The notes under the pieces are model-generated. The model was not told the origin of the DNA, made no database searches, and saw nothing but the letters and a program-made list of their open reading frames with translations. The translations under genes and the position numbers were made by a program. Shown here in pieces: positions 15,258 through 23,731 of a stretch of DNA of 32,834 nt (the stretch's first letter is position 1; each line of letters begins with the position of its first letter). Origin of the DNA: Trueperaceae bacterium (GTDB taxonomy: Bacteria > Deinococcota > Deinococci > Deinococcales > Trueperaceae). Location of the stretch: NCBI GenBank assembly GCA_013697735.1, contig JACCWH010000230.1, forward strand, positions 1-32,834, read 5' to 3'.

Positions 15258-16136
15258 ATGGGTCTGTTGGGAGCACACGTCTCGAGCGCCGGCGGCGTCT
15301 CGAAAGCCTGGCCGCGCGCTGCGGAGATCGGCTGCGACGCACTGCAGCTGTTCGTCAAGAACGCCAGCACCTGGAAGGCAAAACCGCTCGCCGACGCCGA
15401 GGTCGGCGCGTTCCACGCCGCTCGCGCGGCGACCACCGGGCCAGGCGCGAGCGCGCCGCTGCCGGTCGTGGCGCACGCCTCGTACCTCATCAACCTCGCC
15501 TCCCCGGCGGAGGAGAACCTCGAGCGGTCGCGCGCGGCGCTCGCCGACGAGCTCCTGCGCTGCAGCGCGCTCGGCGTCGACGGCCTGGTGGTGCACCCCG
15601 GCGCGCACATGGGCGAGGGAGCGGCGAACGGCCTCGCCACGATCGCTCGCTCGCTCGACGCCGTGTTCGCGCGTCATCCGGAGATCACCACGCGCCTCCT
15701 GCTCGAGAACACGGCCGGGCAGGGGACGGTGCTCGGCGCCAGCGTCGCCGAGCTCGCGACGATCGTCGCTGCCCTCGACGAACCAGGGCGCGTCGGCCTC
15801 TGCCTCGACACCTGCCACGCCTTCGCCGCGGGTATCGACCTGCGCGACCCTGATGCCTACGAGGGTTTCCTCGCCGAGATCGCCGGCGCGCTCACGCTCC
15901 CTCGCATAGAGGCCTGGCATCTGAACGACTCGAAGGGGGCACTCGGCACGCACAAGGATCGACACGAGTCGATCGGACAGGGTGCGCTCGGAACGGAGCC
16001 GTTCGCCCGACTGCTCGCCGACGAGCGCTTCGCCGCCACACCGATGATCCTCGAGACCCCCCTCGGTGACGATGGCGACGGGCACGCGCGCGATCTGGTC
16101 GTGCTCCGAGGCCTGCACGCCGGAGGCAAAGGATGA
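15258..16136 (+). CDS. nfo: Deoxyribonuclease IV (AP endonuclease Nfo)
   Basis: 292 residues, a TIM-barrel apurinic/apyrimidinic endonuclease that cuts 5' of abasic sites in base excision repair. All nine zinc ligands known from the E. coli enzyme can be matched: His73, His113, Glu150, Asp184, His187, His221, Asp234, His236 and Glu266. The three signatures are LLLENTAGQG, LCLDTCHAFAAG and HLNDSKGALGTHKDRH. The 3' end overlaps the DinB-like gene by 4 bases (ATGA). It is divergent from nucS, which makes a compact DNA-repair pair. Confidence 0.97.
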   Translation: MGLLGAHVSSAGGVSKAWPRAAEIGCDALQLFVKNASTWKAKPLADAEVGAFHAARAATTGPGASAPLPVVAHASYLINLASPAEENLERSRAALADELLRCSALGVDGLVVHPGAHMGEGAANGLATIARSLDAVFARHPEITTRLLLENTAGQGTVLGASVAELATIVAALDEPGRVGLCLDTCHAFAAGIDLRDPDAYEGFLAEIAGALTLPRIEAWHLNDSKGALGTHKDRHESIGQGALGTEPFARLLADERFAATPMILETPLGDDGDGHARDLVVLRGLHAGGKG

Positions 16137-16618
16137 CGACGCCGGCCGAGTTCCGAAGCCGCCTCTCCCTCCACCGCGTCACGCTGCGGAGGAACCTCGA
16201 GCTCCTCCATCGCTTCGCGAAGGACTTCGACGACGCCGCCTCCCGCACACCGATCGTCCCCGGCGGGTCGCACTTCGCCTGGCTGCTCGCGCACCTCGCC
16301 GTCGCGCGCGACGCGATGCTCGAGCGATTGGGCGCCGAGCGCGTTTGGGACGCGGCAGCAGCCGAGCGCTACAAGCGCGGGTCCGACGCCGCCGCACACG
16401 ACCCTCCGCCGATCGAGGAGATCCTGCGCACGCTCGATCGTCAGGGGGAGCGGCTCGCGAGCGCGATGCAAGCGGTGGACGACGCCGCCCTCGCCGCCCC
16501 GGAGGGGAGTGGCAGCGTCTCCGATCGGCTCGAGTTCCTCATCTGGCACGAGACCTACCACCTCGGGCAGGGCGCGCTCTATCGGCGCGCGGCGGGGTTG
16601 GAGAGTCCGATCGGCTGA
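16133..16618 (+). CDS. DinB/DfsB-fold protein
   Basis: 161 residues, predicted as a four-helix bundle of the DinB superfamily. The metal-binding histidine triad is visible as His54 (LLAHLAVARD) with His139 and His143 (WHETYHLGQ). Members include thiol transferases (bacillithiol- or mycothiol-dependent) and damage-induced proteins of unknown function. The start overlaps nfo by 4 bases, so translation is probably coupled to this repair gene. The biochemical role cannot be read from sequence. Confidence 0.88.
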   Translation: MTTPAEFRSRLSLHRVTLRRNLELLHRFAKDFDDAASRTPIVPGGSHFAWLLAHLAVARDAMLERLGAERVWDAAAAERYKRGSDAAAHDPPPIEEILRTLDRQGERLASAMQAVDDAALAAPEGSGSVSDRLEFLIWHETYHLGQGALYRRAAGLESPIG

Positions 16619-16652
16619 CCCCGCCCCGGTGCGCATCCCGGTCGCAAGGAGC

Positions 16653-17117
16653 TCACGCGAGCCGTTGGTACGCACCGCGAAAGTAGACGAGCGGCCGTTC
16701 GTCGCCGAGCGCGAGTGCCTCGATCTCCCCCACCACCAGCGTGTGGTCGCCTGTCGCCACGCGATCGACGATGCGGCAGACCAGTTGCGCCAGGGCCCCG
16801 CGGATCACCCGTTCGCTCGCGAGCCCTTCGAAGGGATCGCCGAAGCCCTCGACGGGTCGGCCGGCGAAGCGCTCCGAGAGCGTCTCCTGCCCCGCAGCGA
16901 GCACGCTCACGCCGAACCGCTCGACGCTCGCGAGGAGCGCATGGGCGGTGGCTCGCTCGTCGATCGCGACGCCGATCAGGGGCGGCGCGAGCGAGAGTGA
17001 CAGGAACGCACTCACGGTGATGCCGTGCACGTCGTCGCCGTGGCGCATGGTGACCACCGTGACGCCGCTCGCAAAGCGGCCGAGGGCGTGGCGGAAGGCG
17101 AGGGCGTCGATGCTCAT
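16653..17117 (-). CDS. Flavin reductase-like FMN-binding split-barrel protein
   Basis: 154 residues. It begins MSIDALAFRHALGRFASGV and has the family segments GITVSAFLSLSLAPPLIGVAI, FGVSVLAAGQ and the C-terminal GDHTLVVGEIEALALGDERPLVYF, which are typical of NAD(P)H:flavin oxidoreductases of two-component monooxygenases. It would supply reduced FMN or FAD. No partner monooxygenase is adjacent. The ATG at 17117 gives the normal family length, although its Shine-Dalgarno is poor; the frame stays open upstream without family similarity. It is divergent from the MBL-fold gene across a 200-base gap. Confidence 0.92.
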   Translation of the reverse strand: MSIDALAFRHALGRFASGVTVVTMRHGDDVHGITVSAFLSLSLAPPLIGVAIDERATAHALLASVERFGVSVLAAGQETLSERFAGRPVEGFGDPFEGLASERVIRGALAQLVCRIVDRVATGDHTLVVGEIEALALGDERPLVYFRGAYQRLA

Positions 17118-17317
17118 GAGAGGGGGCGGTACGCCCGGAAACGGCGTGCTGCACCCACAGCCTGACACGAAGCGGCCGCTCGTGGTGTACCCCGGCACGG
17201 TGCGGGAGGCCGTCTCCTCTACGCGGCCAGACGCTCGCCGGCGCCGAGCCTCGCTGTGCGCACCGTCCGGCGCGAAGCGTATGGCACGCGTATGCTCCCC
17301 CACGACGGGGGACCTCG

Positions 17318-18070
17318 ATGGCGACAATCCACCTCCTCGGGACGGGCGCGGCCCTGAGCGACGCCCACCGGACCACCACGATGCTGGCGTTCGAAGCGAA
17401 CGGCGAGGTGCTCCTGGTCGATTGCGGTGGCGACGTCGTCCAGCGCCTCTTGGCACACGGCATCGAGCTAGAGGCGCTGCGCGCGCTGATCGTGACGCAC
17501 GAGCACGCCGATCACGTGAGTGGCTTTCCGCTCCTGATGGAGCGCCTCTGGCTCGCGGGACGGCGTGAGCCGCTCCAGGTGATCGGTATCGCGCCGGCGA
17601 TCGCGCAGGCGCGGCGCTCACACGACGCGTTCGACACGTCGTCGTGGCCCGACTACCCCGGTGCCGAATACGTGGAGGTGGAGCACGCGCCGGGGGCGAC
17701 GGTCTACGAGCAGGGGCCGTGGCGCGTGCTCGGGACCCCGGGCGTCCACTCCGTTCCCTGCATCGGCCTCCGCGTCGAGCACCGCGACGGTAGCGGTGTG
17801 GTCGCCTATTCGGGCGACACGGCGTTCACCGAATCGATGGTCGAGCTCGCTCGTGGCGCCGACCTGCTCGTGCACGAGGCAGGCGAGGATGACGCCATGC
17901 ATACGCTCCCGCACGAGGCAGCGCGGGTCGCCGCGCTGGCGGGTGTGCGCCGGCTGGTCCTCGTGCACCTCCCGCCGAGCCTCACGAAGGACGAGGCGCG
18001 CCTCGAGCGAGCGCGCGCCGTCTTCCCGAGCGTGATCCTGGGAGAGGATGGCGCGACCTTCGAGGTGTGA
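17318..18070 (+). CDS. Metallo-beta-lactamase-fold hydrolase (RNase Z-like)
   Basis: 250 residues. The metal-binding motif HEHADH is at 61-66 (IVTHEHADHVSG), preceded by the fold-typical LLGTGAALSD and VDCGGDV. Later ligands are in GTPGVHSVPCIG, YSGDT and the final LVLVHLPP. The pattern resembles the ElaC/RNase Z branch and related phosphodiesterases. The protein is shorter than canonical tRNase Z (about 300 residues) and I do not see a clear exosite arm, so an RNase Z assignment is unsafe. A TATGCT box at 17291-17296 could be its -10. Substrate unknown. Confidence 0.9.
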   Translation: MATIHLLGTGAALSDAHRTTTMLAFEANGEVLLVDCGGDVVQRLLAHGIELEALRALIVTHEHADHVSGFPLLMERLWLAGRREPLQVIGIAPAIAQARRSHDAFDTSSWPDYPGAEYVEVEHAPGATVYEQGPWRVLGTPGVHSVPCIGLRVEHRDGSGVVAYSGDTAFTESMVELARGADLLVHEAGEDDAMHTLPHEAARVAALAGVRRLVLVHLPPSLTKDEARLERARAVFPSVILGEDGATFEV

Positions 18071-18220
18071 GGGGAAGGGCGAGAGCCGTTCGACGGAACG
18101 TATCGCCTTCTCCGACGTCGCCTGTTGGTATCGTGCTGGACGAGCGCACCCCCGACACGATCGAGGGCCACCCAGCGCGAGGTCCGCAGCGGCGTCCGCT
18201 GCACGTCCTTCGGAGGCCGC

Positions 18221-20914
18221 ATGCATCGACGAGGCAGCACCGGGCGCCGCGCACGCTTCGCGTTGGGGCTCGCTTGGCTGGCGCTCGCCGCCATCGCGCT
18301 GGCCGACGTCCGAACGCCGCTCGGCTTCTCGCACGGAACCTTCTACCTGCTGGCGCTCGTGATCGCTGCGGCGAGCGGACACCGTCGCGCCCTGTTCCCC
18401 ATCACCCTAGCGGCGAGCGGCCTCACGCTCATGGGACTCGTGACGTCCCCCGCGGCGCCCGACGCCTTCCCGATCGGCTACGTGCTCGGCAACCGCTTGG
18501 TGTCGATCGTGATGATCCTGGTCGCGGGCGTGCTCCTGCACCGCCAGATCGGGGCGCTCGACGCCGTGCGTACGGGCCGAGACGAACTCGAGCAAGCGAA
18601 CGAGGCGCTCGCGCGGAGTACCCGGCTCGTCGCCATCGCCGGAGCGACGGCCCGCATCGACGGCTGGTCGGTCGATCTGCTGCGGCAGGAGGTGACGTGG
18701 TCGGACGTGGTCGCCGAGATCCACGGCACCCCGCACGGGCACCGCCCGACGATCGAGGAAGCGATCGGCTTCTACCACCCCGACGATCAGCCCACGATCT
18801 CGGCTGCGTTCAGCGCCTGCGCGGAGGCGGGGGCACCCTTCGACGTCGAGCTCCGGTTGCGACCGGAGTCGCACGAGGGTGACGTCTGGGTGCGCGCTAC
18901 GGGTCGCGCCGTTCGCGACGCCGACGGGTCGGTGGTTACCGTCGAGGGGGCCTTCCAGGACGTCAGCGACCGGAAGGCCATCGAGGCCGCCGCCAGGGAG
19001 CGAGACCGGCACGCGCACGAGCTCGCCAATCGGCTCGCCCAGACGCTCGAGAGCATCAGCGATGCGTTCTTCACCCTGGATCGCTCGTGGCGCTTCACGT
19101 ACATCAATCCCCAGGGCGAGCGCCTGGTCCAGCGCTCGAAAGAGGAGTTGATCGGCGTCAGCGTCTGGGAGGCGTTTCCCGACGTCGTTGGGTCGCCGTT
19201 CGAGGCGAACTACCGCGGCGCCGTCGACACGGGCCGCGCGACGTCGTTCGAAGCGTACTTCGCGCCGCTCGAGACGTGGTTCGAGGTGCGCGCCTTTCCG
19301 AACCGGGACGGGCTCGCCGTCTACTTCCAGGACGTCACCCTGCGTCGTGCGGATCAGGAGCACCTCCGGCTCCTCGGCGTGGCCGTCGAGCGCCTGAACG
19401 ACATCGTCGTCATCACCGAAGGTGAGGCGCTCGGCCCCGACGGGAGGCCGCGCGTGGTCTACGTGAACGAGGCGTTCGAGCGGATCACCGGCTACGCACC
19501 CGAGGAGCTCCTCGAACACCCGCGACTCCTGCACGGTCCCGATACGGACCAGGCCGAAATCGACCGGATCAGCGCAGCCCTCGAGGCGTGGCAGCCGGTG
19601 CGGGCCGAGCTCGTCAAGTACGGCAAGGATGGACGCGCGATACGGCTGGAGATCGACGTCGTTCCCATCGCGAACGCCGAGGGCCGCTACACGCATGTCG
19701 TGGCCGTCGAGCGGGACGTGAGCGAGCGACACGCGCTCGAGGAGCAGGTGCGGCGCGCCCAGCGCCTCGACAGCGTCGGGCAGCTCACGGGCGGCGTCGC
19801 CCACGACTTCAACAACCTGCTCACCGTGATCGGCGGCAACGCGGAGGTACTCGTGGAGCAACTCGACGAGGCACCCGGACAGCTGCGCCTCGCAACGATG
19901 ATCTCCGAGGCGGCTGCGCGCGGCGCAGAACTCACTCGTGCCCTTCTCGCCTTCGCTCGGCAGCAGCCACTAGAGCCGCACGCGACCGACGTAGCGGGGC
20001 TCGTCGAGGGACTCCAGACGCTCTTCGAGCGCACCCTCGGCGAAGACGTCGAGATCCGGATCGACACGGGCGAGGCCGACGTCTGGCCCACGTTCATCGA
20101 TCCGCATCAGCTCGAGAACAGTCTGCTCAACCTCGTGCTCAACGCGCGCGATGCGATGCCGACCGGAGGGCGGCTCACGATCGAGCTCGACAACGTCGTC
20201 CTCGACGAGGTGTACGCAGCCCGGAACGACGACGTCGCAGCCGGGGAGTACGTCATGGTCGCAGTCTCGGACACCGGCACCGGGATCGCGCCAGTCGCGC
20301 TCGGCCGCGTATTCGAGCCGTTCTACACGACCAAGGCCTTCGGTTCCGGGACGGGGCTCGGACTCCCCATGGTCCACGGCTTCATCAAGCAGTCGCGCGG
20401 GCACGTATCCGTCTATTCGGAGGTAGGTGAAGGGACCACCGTCCGCCTCTACCTCCCTCGCTACGACGGGAGCACGACGTCACGCGACGACGCCGCCGGT
20501 CCCGCCGACGGACGCGTCGCGACGATCGGTGGACGCGAAACGATCCTCGTCGTCGAGGACGACCCTGCCGTGCGCTCCTTCGCGGTGGACCAACTCCGCG
20601 CACTCGGGTACGACGTCATCGAGGCGACGGGCGGCGCGGCGGCGCTCGCGCTCCTCGAGGACCGCCCCGACGTCGACCTGCTCTTCACCGACGTGGTCAT
20701 GCCCGGGGGCATGAGCGGCAAGCAGCTCGCCGACGAGGCCGTGGCGTCGCGCCCGGCGCTGCGCGTGCTCTTCACGAGCGGCTATACGGAAGACGCGATC
20801 GTCCATCATGGGCGACTCGATCCGGGCGTCGACCTGCTCACCAAGCCCTACCGGCGAGACGACCTCGCGCGACGCGTGCGCGAGGTCCTCGATACCGACG
20901 CGTCACCTCCGTGA
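18221..20914 (+). CDS. Hybrid sensor histidine kinase with membrane region, three PAS domains and receiver
   Basis: 897 residues. The N-terminus has about four membrane helices (10-108). PAS domains follow at about 135-250, 270-378 and 385-500; the third resembles a LOV domain. The HisKA domain has phospho-acceptor His528 (GGVAHDFNNLL). The HATPase domain has LVLNARDAM, DTGTGI and GSGTGLGL. A C-terminal receiver at about 775-890 has Asp824 (FTDVVMPGG) and Lys875 (TKPY). It probably senses a redox, light or small-molecule signal and feeds a phosphorelay; no response regulator or Hpt gene is adjacent. The ATG at 18221 has CGGAGG just upstream; upstream in-frame starts are less likely. It ends 4 bases before the convergent DHS-like gene. 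Confidence 0.93.
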   Translation: MHRRGSTGRRARFALGLAWLALAAIALADVRTPLGFSHGTFYLLALVIAAASGHRRALFPITLAASGLTLMGLVTSPAAPDAFPIGYVLGNRLVSIVMILVAGVLLHRQIGALDAVRTGRDELEQANEALARSTRLVAIAGATARIDGWSVDLLRQEVTWSDVVAEIHGTPHGHRPTIEEAIGFYHPDDQPTISAAFSACAEAGAPFDVELRLRPESHEGDVWVRATGRAVRDADGSVVTVEGAFQDVSDRKAIEAAARERDRHAHELANRLAQTLESISDAFFTLDRSWRFTYINPQGERLVQRSKEELIGVSVWEAFPDVVGSPFEANYRGAVDTGRATSFEAYFAPLETWFEVRAFPNRDGLAVYFQDVTLRRADQEHLRLLGVAVERLNDIVVITEGEALGPDGRPRVVYVNEAFERITGYAPEELLEHPRLLHGPDTDQAEIDRISAALEAWQPVRAELVKYGKDGRAIRLEIDVVPIANAEGRYTHVVAVERDVSERHALEEQVRRAQRLDSVGQLTGGVAHDFNNLLTVIGGNAEVLVEQLDEAPGQLRLATMISEAAARGAELTRALLAFARQQPLEPHATDVAGLVEGLQTLFERTLGEDVEIRIDTGEADVWPTFIDPHQLENSLLNLVLNARDAMPTGGRLTIELDNVVLDEVYAARNDDVAAGEYVMVAVSDTGTGIAPVALGRVFEPFYTTKAFGSGTGLGLPMVHGFIKQSRGHVSVYSEVGEGTTVRLYLPRYDGSTTSRDDAAGPADGRVATIGGRETILVVEDDPAVRSFAVDQLRALGYDVIEATGGAAALALLEDRPDVDLLFTDVVMPGGMSGKQLADEAVASRPALRVLFTSGYTEDAIVHHGRLDPGVDLLTKPYRRDDLARRVREVLDTDASPP

Positions 20915-20918
20915 CCGA

Positions 20919-21983
20919 TCAGTCGCTCGCGACGGCCTCGGCGCGGCTGCGCGCGCGCGTGAAGAGCGCATTGTAGTCGCGCGGGGCACGCGCTTCCCAG
21001 CCCCGCTTGTGCCAGGCGTATCCGGCCACGAGCGGGAACGTGACGGTCAACTCGCCGTAGACCATCTGCTCCCAGGCGGTGTCGACCTTCCCCCAACTCG
21101 ACGCCTCCTTGAGGGTCGAGCCGGAGAGGGCGCCGTCGCGCTCGTCGGCGACCGTGAGCTGCACTGCGTACATGTGCATCTCGGCCTCGTGGCCGAGGAA
21201 TTCGGCCGACACGACGATGTCTTGCACGAAGTTCTTCGGCACGCCGCCGCCGAGCATCAGAATGCCGGTGCGACCCTGGTGGACCTTGATCTCGGTGAGC
21301 TCGCGGAAGTCCTTGACGGAGTCGATGGCCACGTGCGCGTCGGGGTGGTGGACCTGGTGGTGCACGAGTCCGAACCCGGCGGAGCAGTCGCTGAAGGCCG
21401 GCACGAAGATCGGGACGCCCTTGTCGTAGGCGCGCCGCACGATGCTCTCGGCGCCGAGATCCTTCGCCTCGAGGTACTTCGCCATCTCGATGATGAACTC
21501 GCGGCTCGAGTAGGCGCCCGGTTCGAGGCCCTCGGCAATCTCGCGGATGGTGTCGTCGCAGGCGCGGAGCGACTCCTCGTCGATGTAGGTGTCGTAGATG
21601 CGGTCGATCATGAGCTCACGCAGGGCGTTGTCGTCCATGAACTTGTCGCCCTGAAAGTGCCGGTAGCCGAGTGCCTCGAAGAAGTCCTGGTCGACGATGT
21701 TCGCGCCGGTCGAGACGATGGCGTCGATCATGTTCGCGTCGATGAGATCGAGGATGATCTGCTTCTGCCCGGCGGAGACAACCGAACCGGCAAGCGTGAG
21801 GATCACGCCCGCGCTCTCGTCGCGCACCATCATGTCGACGATGCGGCCCGCGCGCGCGAGGTCCCGCGCGGAGAACGCGGTCTTGCCCATCATGTCGACG
21901 AGCGCGACCACATCGACGCGCTTGATGTCGAGATGCTCGACGGGGGTCTGGAGATGCTGCTGCTTCTGCTGGCGATCGATCAT
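20919..21983 (-). CDS. Deoxyhypusine synthase-family protein (possible homospermidine synthase-like enzyme)
   Basis: 354 residues with the full DHS fold signature. LTLAGSVVSAGQKQIILDL and STGANIVDQD match the NAD-binding part; GGGVPKNF is at 245-252; SSWGK carries Lys299, which corresponds to the lysine that forms the covalent aminobutyl intermediate in the human enzyme. In eukaryotes and archaea DHS transfers an aminobutyl group from spermidine to eIF5A. Bacteria lack eIF5A, so this protein probably works on a small amine, such as putrescine to homospermidine. The neighbouring speA-aguA-aguB genes supply putrescine and support this. The ATG has TTGGAGG upstream. The exact substrate is inference. 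Confidence 0.9.
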   Translation of the reverse strand: MIDRQQKQQHLQTPVEHLDIKRVDVVALVDMMGKTAFSARDLARAGRIVDMMVRDESAGVILTLAGSVVSAGQKQIILDLIDANMIDAIVSTGANIVDQDFFEALGYRHFQGDKFMDDNALRELMIDRIYDTYIDEESLRACDDTIREIAEGLEPGAYSSREFIIEMAKYLEAKDLGAESIVRRAYDKGVPIFVPAFSDCSAGFGLVHHQVHHPDAHVAIDSVKDFRELTEIKVHQGRTGILMLGGGVPKNFVQDIVVSAEFLGHEAEMHMYAVQLTVADERDGALSGSTLKEASSWGKVDTAWEQMVYGELTVTFPLVAGYAWHKRGWEARAPRDYNALFTRARSRAEAVASD

Positions 21984-22056
21984 GGTGGTGCCTCCAACGT
22001 GGCGTCACGTCGGACGGCGTGGCGGGAAGAGTCCGCACCACGGCGCCCCGGTTGCT

Positions 22057-22072
22057 GCCGGACTCGTCCGGC
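22057..22072 (-). other. GC-rich palindrome in the leader of the DHS-like gene
   Basis: GCCGGAC-TC-GTCCGGC is a near-perfect 16-base palindrome about 75 bases upstream of the DHS-like start. On the minus strand it lies inside the predicted 145-base leader. It could be a regulatory hairpin, or a terminator for the upstream kinase gene, but no U-tract follows. Confidence 0.4.
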
Positions 22073-22134
22073 GGTGGCTGGAGCCCTACGACCCGACGCG
22101 AGGGGTCGCCATCGGAGCTCCCCGTGGCATCCTC

Positions 22135-22163
22135 AGGATGGGGGTTCGCGGGCGGCTTGTCAA
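22135..22163 (-). promoter_or_regulatory. Candidate promoter of the DHS-like gene
   Basis: On the minus strand TTGACA (22163-22158) is followed after exactly 17 bases by CATCCT (22140-22135). The -35 is perfect and the -10 is weak. The start would be near 22128, leaving a leader of about 145 bases, which is long for this window. The promoter lies just after the stop of the upstream kinase gene. Confidence 0.5.
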
Positions 22164-22189
22164 CGGGCGGCGCGACGCTCCGAGCGCGA

Positions 22190-23506
22190 TCACACCCGCA
22201 CGCGGACCCCAGCGGACGCCGACACGTCCGGCAATCGCACCGTGGCGGTGGCGCCGGCGCCGGCTGTCGACGCGAGGGTGATCGTGCCGTCGAGACCCTC
22301 GACCACGTGGCGCACGATCGCCAGCCCCAACCCGGTGCCCTCGCCCACGGGCCGGGTGGTGAAGTACGGTTCGAAGACGCGCTCGAGGTGCTCCGGGGTG
22401 ATGCCGGGTCCGTCGTCGCGTACCTCGATCACCACCTCGTGCCGGTCACGATCGCGAGCGACACGCACTGAGATGGTGCCGGCGGTCCCTTGGAGCGCAC
22501 GCGCCGCGTTGGTGCAGAGGTTCATCACCACCTGGTGGAGCTCGGTCGGTTCGGCGATCACGGGTGCCGCATCGGTCTCGAGCTCGAGCCGCACGCGGAT
22601 CCGCGACGACAGACCGCTGTCGAGCAGACCGATCACCTCGTGTACGATCGGCACGACGTCGAGCGCCCCCCGCTCGATCGGGGCGTCGTTCGCGAACGAG
22701 AGTATGCGACCCGCCAACCCCTGCGCGCGCTCGGCAGCGGCGAGCACCAGGTCGAGCTGGGCACGCTGACGGCTCCCTGCGACGGCGCCGTCGCGCGCGC
22801 CCTCGCCCGCTGCGAGCATCGGGACCAGCAGGTTGTTGAGGTCGTGGGCGACGCCGCTGGCGAGCGCGCCGAGGGTACGCGCCTTGGCGGTGCGCACCAG
22901 CTCGCGTTCGAGCGCCTCGCGCGAACGGAGCGCCTCCTCGAGGCGTCCGTTCGACGACCGCAGGTCGACGATGCTCCGCGACATGCCGTCGAGCACGTGC
23001 GCCACCGCCACTGCCAGGAGGACGCTCAAGAAGATCACGCTACCGGCGGACGCCGACCACGACGCGATGTCGTAGCCGGGACCGGGGACGGCCGGGTTCC
23101 ACGCCACGCCGGGCGCCAGCAGCACACCCGCAAACACGACACCGACGACCGTAACGGCGCCGACGCCGGCGATCGCCCCGCGGCGACCGAAGAAGACGGC
23201 GGAGAGTACCGGTAGCGCCAGCAGCCAGGCGACGCCCGCGCCGCTCGGCCCGACGATCCACAGCAGCGCGACGGTGAAAACGAACCACATCGACGCGAAC
23301 GCCAGCGCCCGAACCTCGAAGGAGAGCCCCTTCGCCAGCGCGAGTACCACCACCACGCCCCACATGAGGGTGTTGAAGGCGATGAGCGTGACGAGCCCCT
23401 CGCCCGCGGCGGCGAGCGTGCCGGGGATGTAGGCGACCGCGGCAGCCACCGCCGTCGTGTTCAGGACGCTCTGAAGCACGCGTATGCGCCAGCTGGCGAG
23501 GTTCAT
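22190..23506 (-). CDS. Membrane-bound sensor histidine kinase (NtrB-like catalytic core)
   Basis: 438 residues. The first 180 residues hold about five to six membrane helices without a recognisable periplasmic sensor domain. A short coiled coil at about 178-208 leads to HisKA with phospho-acceptor His221 (GVAHDLNNLL), then the HATPase domain with MNLCTNAARAL, DDGPGI and GEGTGLGLAI. No receiver is attached and no response regulator is adjacent. It sits between speA and the DHS-like gene on the same strand, so it may be co-transcribed with polyamine genes, but the gaps of about 225 and 206 bases leave room for separate promoters. No convincing Shine-Dalgarno precedes the ATG. Confidence 0.9.
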   Translation of the reverse strand: MNLASWRIRVLQSVLNTTAVAAAVAYIPGTLAAAGEGLVTLIAFNTLMWGVVVVLALAKGLSFEVRALAFASMWFVFTVALLWIVGPSGAGVAWLLALPVLSAVFFGRRGAIAGVGAVTVVGVVFAGVLLAPGVAWNPAVPGPGYDIASWSASAGSVIFLSVLLAVAVAHVLDGMSRSIVDLRSSNGRLEEALRSREALERELVRTAKARTLGALASGVAHDLNNLLVPMLAAGEGARDGAVAGSRQRAQLDLVLAAAERAQGLAGRILSFANDAPIERGALDVVPIVHEVIGLLDSGLSSRIRVRLELETDAAPVIAEPTELHQVVMNLCTNAARALQGTAGTISVRVARDRDRHEVVIEVRDDGPGITPEHLERVFEPYFTTRPVGEGTGLGLAIVRHVVEGLDGTITLASTAGAGATATVRLPDVSASAGVRVRV

Positions 23507-23620
23507 GGTGATCGCAACGGCCCGGCCCCAAGAAGCGTTCGCACCTGCGGGCGTTCGCGGGAGTGATCACAGACGTGGTCGTGCACTACGACGGTCACGT
23601 CGGGCATGTGTGGTTCCCCT

Positions 23621-23636
23621 CCGGCCGCGCGGCCGG
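23621..23636. other. Perfect 16-base palindrome between the kinase gene and speA
   Basis: CCGGCCGCGCGGCCGG reads the same on both strands. It lies about 95 bases downstream of the speA stop. It may form a hairpin that ends speA transcription, or be a protein-binding site; there is no U-tract on either strand. The rest of the 23507-23731 gap shows no gene. Confidence 0.45.
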
Positions 23637-23731
23637 CGATCGGTCGCGTACCACACGGTATGCGAAGCGGACCCACGGCGCAATGAATGTGCCCATGGCC
23701 GGGATGAGCCGCTGCGACTCCAGAGGAGCCC

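Noticed and set aside
17318-18070. Canonical tRNase Z
   Set aside because: The metal site fits, but the protein is short and I cannot identify the flexible arm, so only the fold is claimed.
20808-22769. Long + strand frame across the DHS-like and kinase genes
   Set aside because: It runs opposite to two well-supported genes and through their intergenic gap, with no recognisable domain.
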